64,000 nucleotides of DNA, taken from the NCBI RefSeq assembly GCF_022898935.1, contig NZ_JALIRP010000001.1, positions 124,001 through 188,000 of the forward strand. Direction: 5' to 3'. Source of the DNA: Paenibacillus mangrovi (lineage in GTDB: Bacteria > Bacillota > Bacilli > Paenibacillales > Paenibacillaceae). The translations under genes and the position numbers were made by a program. Below the pieces are notes generated by a model. It did not search any database, was not told the origin of the DNA, and worked only from the letters and a program-made list of their open reading frames with translations. Of this stretch, positions 61,715 to 64,000 are shown one piece after another (the stretch's first letter is position 1; the number at the start of each line of letters is the position of its first letter).

Positions 61715-61971
61715 GTGCAAGTAAGGAAAAAGCGTACAGCAAACAAAGCGGATGGAATATCCGCTTAAAAAATGTTCATGGGAACCGAATTATGCTACTC
61801 TGTAGACGAAGCTACCGTTATATTCAGAGATGCGTGAGGAAGTTTCCCCCCCCATTATTCAGGTAGTGCTTTCTCATTTTATTAAAGACGAATAAGTGGC
61901 TTATAAAATGGAGACGATCGGTTCTGTGGCGTGTGTGAAAAGGGTGTTTCGCCCGTCAAAAGGAGGCCAAG

Positions 61972-62736
61972 ATGAACGAAACAGCATTAGAGCTTCAGTT
62001 ATTTGAGAACTTAAAGCCTGAGTTAACATCGTTCTGTTACAGAATGCTAGGATCCATCGATGACGCAGACGATGCTGTTCAGGAAACCTTTATTCGTGTT
62101 TGGCAAAGTTGGCATTCATTCAGGCAGGATTCCTCATTCAAAACATGGGTTTATCGTATTGCATCAAACTTATGCCTGGACAAGCTAAGACAAGCCAAAC
62201 GCCGCACGCGTCCCGTTGACCTATCCGACCCAGCAGTACTCATCGTCGAACTCCGCGAAAAGTTTCCTGACTCAGCTTGGATTTGGCCTGCCCCTGATTT
62301 CTCGGGGAGTCCGGAAGATATTTTCATTCGCAAAGATACCCTTAAACTCTGTTTTATTACACTCTTACAGATCTTCCCCCCCGTCAACGTGCGGTTCTTA
62401 TTTTGAAGGATGTATTCGAATGGTCCTCCAAAATTTCATGAGGAAGGCCGTCTGTCAATGCCGCCTTTCGCAATGTGGGTACGCGGCAAAGACGATTTGT
62501 TCAAGTTTTTTGCGCTTACACGCTGGCATTGTGAGGGCTCCCGGTTTTTGCCGATTACGGCAAATGGGGGTTATCCTGCTTTCGCACAGTATGTGCCAAG
62601 CGGTGAAGACTCCTACTTGGTACCCTGGGGTATTCACATTATTGAAATAAAGGACAAGCAAATATACCACGTCCAAAATTTCATTAATACAAAATTATTT
62701 TCCCGATTTGGGCTTCCTGCACAAATACACCGATGA
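61972..62736 (+). pseudogene. Broken ECF-type sigma factor with SnoaL-like C-terminal domain
   Basis: Residues 1-130 (ELTSFCYRMLGSIDDADDAVQETFIRVWQSWHSF..., FKTWVYRIASNLCLDKLR) are sigma region 2. Near 62360 the frame shifts by one base: the family sequence continues in another frame as TDLPPRQRAVLILKDVFEWSSK (region 4 start) and hits a stop at about 62430. A third frame (62431-62736) resumes with FHEEGRLSMPPFAMWVRGKDD... and ends NTKLFSRFGLPAQIHR, the NTF2/SnoaL-like tail seen in sigma factors of the TIGR02960 type. About 100 residues between are missing. So one frameshift plus one internal deletion inactivated it. It is cargo of the mobile element. Confidence 0.85.
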
Positions 62737-62811
62737 ATATCGTAATCTAATTTCGTCTAAATAAATGAGAAACAAAATTACGATTATCAAAGATAGAAAG
62801 GACGATAGTTC

Positions 62812-63420
62812 ATGCGTAAAATCATTCTATTCATTCACAGTACTTTTAATGGAGTTGTCACTGGCGACCCAAGCGAGGACAAAACCAACTGGGGGGTCTG
62901 GAGAAATAGCGCTGGCATTGAGGAAGGTTCTCAGTATCTATTAAATATTTTCGAGACAGCTGATACCATTTTGCTTGGCCGCGGAACCTACGAAGACCTC
63001 TCTAGAAAGTGGCCGACTATTCGAGGGTCTAAACGGGACGATGGAGGTTCAAGCCTGGGTGATAAGATAAACAACGCCCACAAACTAGTTGTAACAAGCG
63101 CCCGCCCGCTCGACAAGCTACAATGGGGAGAATTTGAAGCTCCAAAACAATTGACCGGCAGTAATATAGAAGAGCAAATTAAGGACCTAAAAAATAGTGA
63201 CGGTGGCGACATTGTTATTTTCGGTAGTCCAACACTCGTGCGATCACTTGCAAACGCAAATCTTATTGACGAATATCAGATAGTCATGCACCCGGTTGTG
63301 GTCAACGTAGGTGAGCATTTGTTTGACAATCTTAAGGAGCAGAAGGAATTCCATCTCGTGGACGTCAAAACACTTAAGGTTGGTTCCCTCTTGGTAACCT
63401 ACAGACCCGCTAAAGCTTAG
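62812..63420 (+). CDS. DHFR/RibD-type reductase (YwjB/YyaP-like)
   Basis: A 202-residue protein of the RibD C-terminal/dihydrofolate-reductase-like fold: MRKIILFIHSTFNGVVTG, ADTILLGRGTYEDLSRKWP, HKLVVTSARPLD, DIVIFGSPTLVRSLANANLIDEYQIVMHPVVVNVGEHLF. These small proteins probably reduce a substrate with NADPH, but no reaction is established for most. GAAAGGACG precedes the ATG. It is the only intact gene in the mobile element and sits just after the broken sigma factor, a pairing that is common for this type of sigma factor and its target. Confidence 0.9.
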   Translation: MRKIILFIHSTFNGVVTGDPSEDKTNWGVWRNSAGIEEGSQYLLNIFETADTILLGRGTYEDLSRKWPTIRGSKRDDGGSSLGDKINNAHKLVVTSARPLDKLQWGEFEAPKQLTGSNIEEQIKDLKNSDGGDIVIFGSPTLVRSLANANLIDEYQIVMHPVVVNVGEHLFDNLKEQKEFHLVDVKTLKVGSLLVTYRPAKA

Positions 63421-63749
63421 CTCAACCGGGCATATCATTACTGTCAACACAAGCAGCTACCCAGTTGATAAAGTGCAATGGACCGTCTGTTAAAACAGCA
63501 CGCCGACAGGCAGCTCACCTTGACTACCTACGAAGGAACCCTTGATCAAAAACACGAACATACGCCCAGTGAGTGATCGCGCATGCTATGAAAAAGATTG
63601 ATGTTATGTTGTCGCAAGCTTTAGCCTTTAGGCATAGTCGTATCCAAAATGGCCAGGAAGCACATATAGTTAACCCTTCAACGTGTTCAACTAATGATTC
63701 GGGGATGGTTTTGGCACTATATAGTTTTCTTTATTTTTTGGCCCTGTGC
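63421..63749 (+). other. Right part of the mobile element without an intact gene
   Basis: A short frame (63481-63573, MDRLLKQHADRQLTLTTYEG...) may be the remnant of a coding sequence but I cannot assign it. No transposase motif was found. The other frames are short and lack ribosome sites. Confidence 0.4.
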
Positions 63750-63767
63750 CTTAACTTAATGACATTT
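63750..63767 (-). repeat. Right terminal inverted repeat
   Basis: Reverse complement reads AAATGTCATTAAGTTAAG, 17/18 identical to the left end. Confidence 0.88.
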
Positions 63768-63777
63768 GTTAGTTAGG
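63768..63777 (+). repeat. Target-site duplication, right copy
   Basis: GTTAGTTAGG immediately after the right inverted repeat, identical to 61614-61623. Confidence 0.88.
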
Positions 63778-63786
63778 GGCTTTTTT
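63776..63786 (+). terminator. Right half of the split terminator
   Basis: GGGGCTTTTTT completes the hairpin whose other arm is at 61605-61612. On its own it has no partner. Confidence 0.85.
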
Positions 63787-63906
63787 ATGTTTTTAAAATG
63801 AACTAAATCAAATTCATAATTCCCTACCTTTGCATGAAGTGATGAATTCATATACTATATGCAAAGGCCGCAGATTAATTTAACAAAAAAAGATGGGAGA
63901 AATACC

Positions 63907-64000
63907 ATGAGTCAACGCTATCGAATTACAAGAGCATTTCAGGAAGAAGACAACTCGCCGCAAACGATATCCTTGGAAGAGTGCAAACTGTATTTTGCGT
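63907..64000 (+). CDS. Start of an unidentified gene (3' end outside window)
   Basis: An ATG behind GATGGGAGAAATACC opens a frame that runs off the window (MSQRYRITRAFQEEDNSPQT...). Only 31 residues are visible: hydrophilic, no signal peptide, family not recognisable. Confidence 0.6.
   Translation, partial: MSQRYRITRAFQEEDNSPQTISLEECKLYFA

Larger units (their letters stand above)
61624..63767. mobile_element. Transposase-less IS4/IS231-like mobile insertion cassette
   Basis: A 2144-bp segment bounded by inverted repeats CAATGTCATTAAGTTAAG (61624-61641) and the complement of AAATGTCATTAAGTTAAG (63750-63767), 17 of 18 bases identical, and flanked by a perfect 10-bp direct repeat. IS4-family elements such as IS231 make 10-12-bp duplications, and the CATYAASTTAAG core resembles IS231 termini as I recall them. 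No transposase gene lies inside; contents are a terminator, a broken sigma-factor gene and an intact reductase gene. This matches the mobile-insertion-cassette concept known from the Bacillus cereus group, in which such units move by a transposase acting in trans. Boundaries are certain to the base if the duplication is real. Confidence 0.85.

Noticed and set aside
62216-62650. 144-codon plus-strand frame bridging the sigma-factor pieces
   Set aside because: It mixes out-of-frame segments of the broken sigma gene; only short stretches elsewhere match the family.
1-64000. tRNA, rRNA or CRISPR arrays
   Set aside because: No cloverleaf, rRNA-like or regularly spaced repeat block was recognised on either strand by eye.

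Overview
The window looks like chromosomal DNA of a Paenibacillus-type soil Firmicute. The evidence is family-level: several CUT1 sugar-transport operons of the LplB/LplC/LipO kind that mostly lack their own ATPase, YesM/YesN-type and membrane-bound AraC regulators, a T-box leader, a c-di-AMP (ydaO) riboswitch, AAGGAGG-like ribosome binding sites, frequent GTG/TTG starts, and U-tailed hairpin terminators. No rRNA, tRNA, CRISPR array or prophage was seen.

Layout, left to right. 1-4.4 kb: end of a YesM-type sensor kinase, its YesN-type regulator and a large solute-binding lipoprotein. 4.5-5.9 kb: a small exported protein and a barnase/barstar pair. 6.1-13.4 kb: a LacI-controlled operon with a complete ABC importer (two permeases, ATPase, binding protein), a PHP (CehA-like) phosphoesterase made as two polypeptides, and a glycerophosphodiester phosphodiesterase; it reads as a phosphodiester uptake and breakdown unit. 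13.4-15.9 kb: T-box-controlled chorismate mutase/DAHP synthase and a DUF2935 protein. 15.9-22.0 kb: LplB-LplC-LipO transporter plus a membrane AraC regulator, with 22-bp-spaced direct repeats at the promoter. 22.0-26.4 kb: LysR regulator, then a c-di-AMP riboswitch in front of an alpha/beta hydrolase, then a secreted multidomain protein. 26.5-29.0 kb (minus strand): LacI regulator and uxaC sharing an operator-like 12-mer. 29.0-33.0 kb: another LplB-LplC-LipO operon with a cre-like site. 33.1-36.6 kb: LysR divergent from two tandem CodA-like amidohydrolases. 36.6-40.0 kb: MarR/MFS efflux pair with two matching operators, then an acyl-CoA dehydrogenase. 40.2-42.5 kb: Fur-box-preceded FTR1 iron permease and a repeat lipoprotein. 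42.7-52.1 kb: second LacI operon with binding protein, two permeases, a fused CehA/PHP protein, an endonuclease/exonuclease/phosphatase-fold enzyme and a GH38-like protein. 52.4-58.1 kb: UbiD decarboxylase, a bicupin oxalate decarboxylase, GNAT, LysR and an O-methyltransferase. 58.2-59.4 kb: a secreted four-repeat protein. 59.6-61.6 kb: YtrA-like GntR regulator with an ABC ATPase and permease.

The most striking structure is at 61.6-63.8 kb. A 2.1-kb segment with 18-bp terminal inverted repeats (17 identical) is flanked by a perfect 10-bp direct repeat and contains no transposase. Removing it with one repeat copy rebuilds an intact hairpin terminator for the GntR-ABC operon. It carries a broken ECF-type sigma factor gene and an intact DHFR/RibD-like reductase. 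It behaves like an IS4/IS231-type mobile insertion cassette, moved only by a transposase acting in trans.

Overall the window is dominated by nutrient acquisition: at least five solute-binding proteins with dedicated one- or two-component regulators, including two operons that pair import with phosphoester-cleaving enzymes. Functions are read from sequence motifs without database searches; substrates are inferences unless stated.
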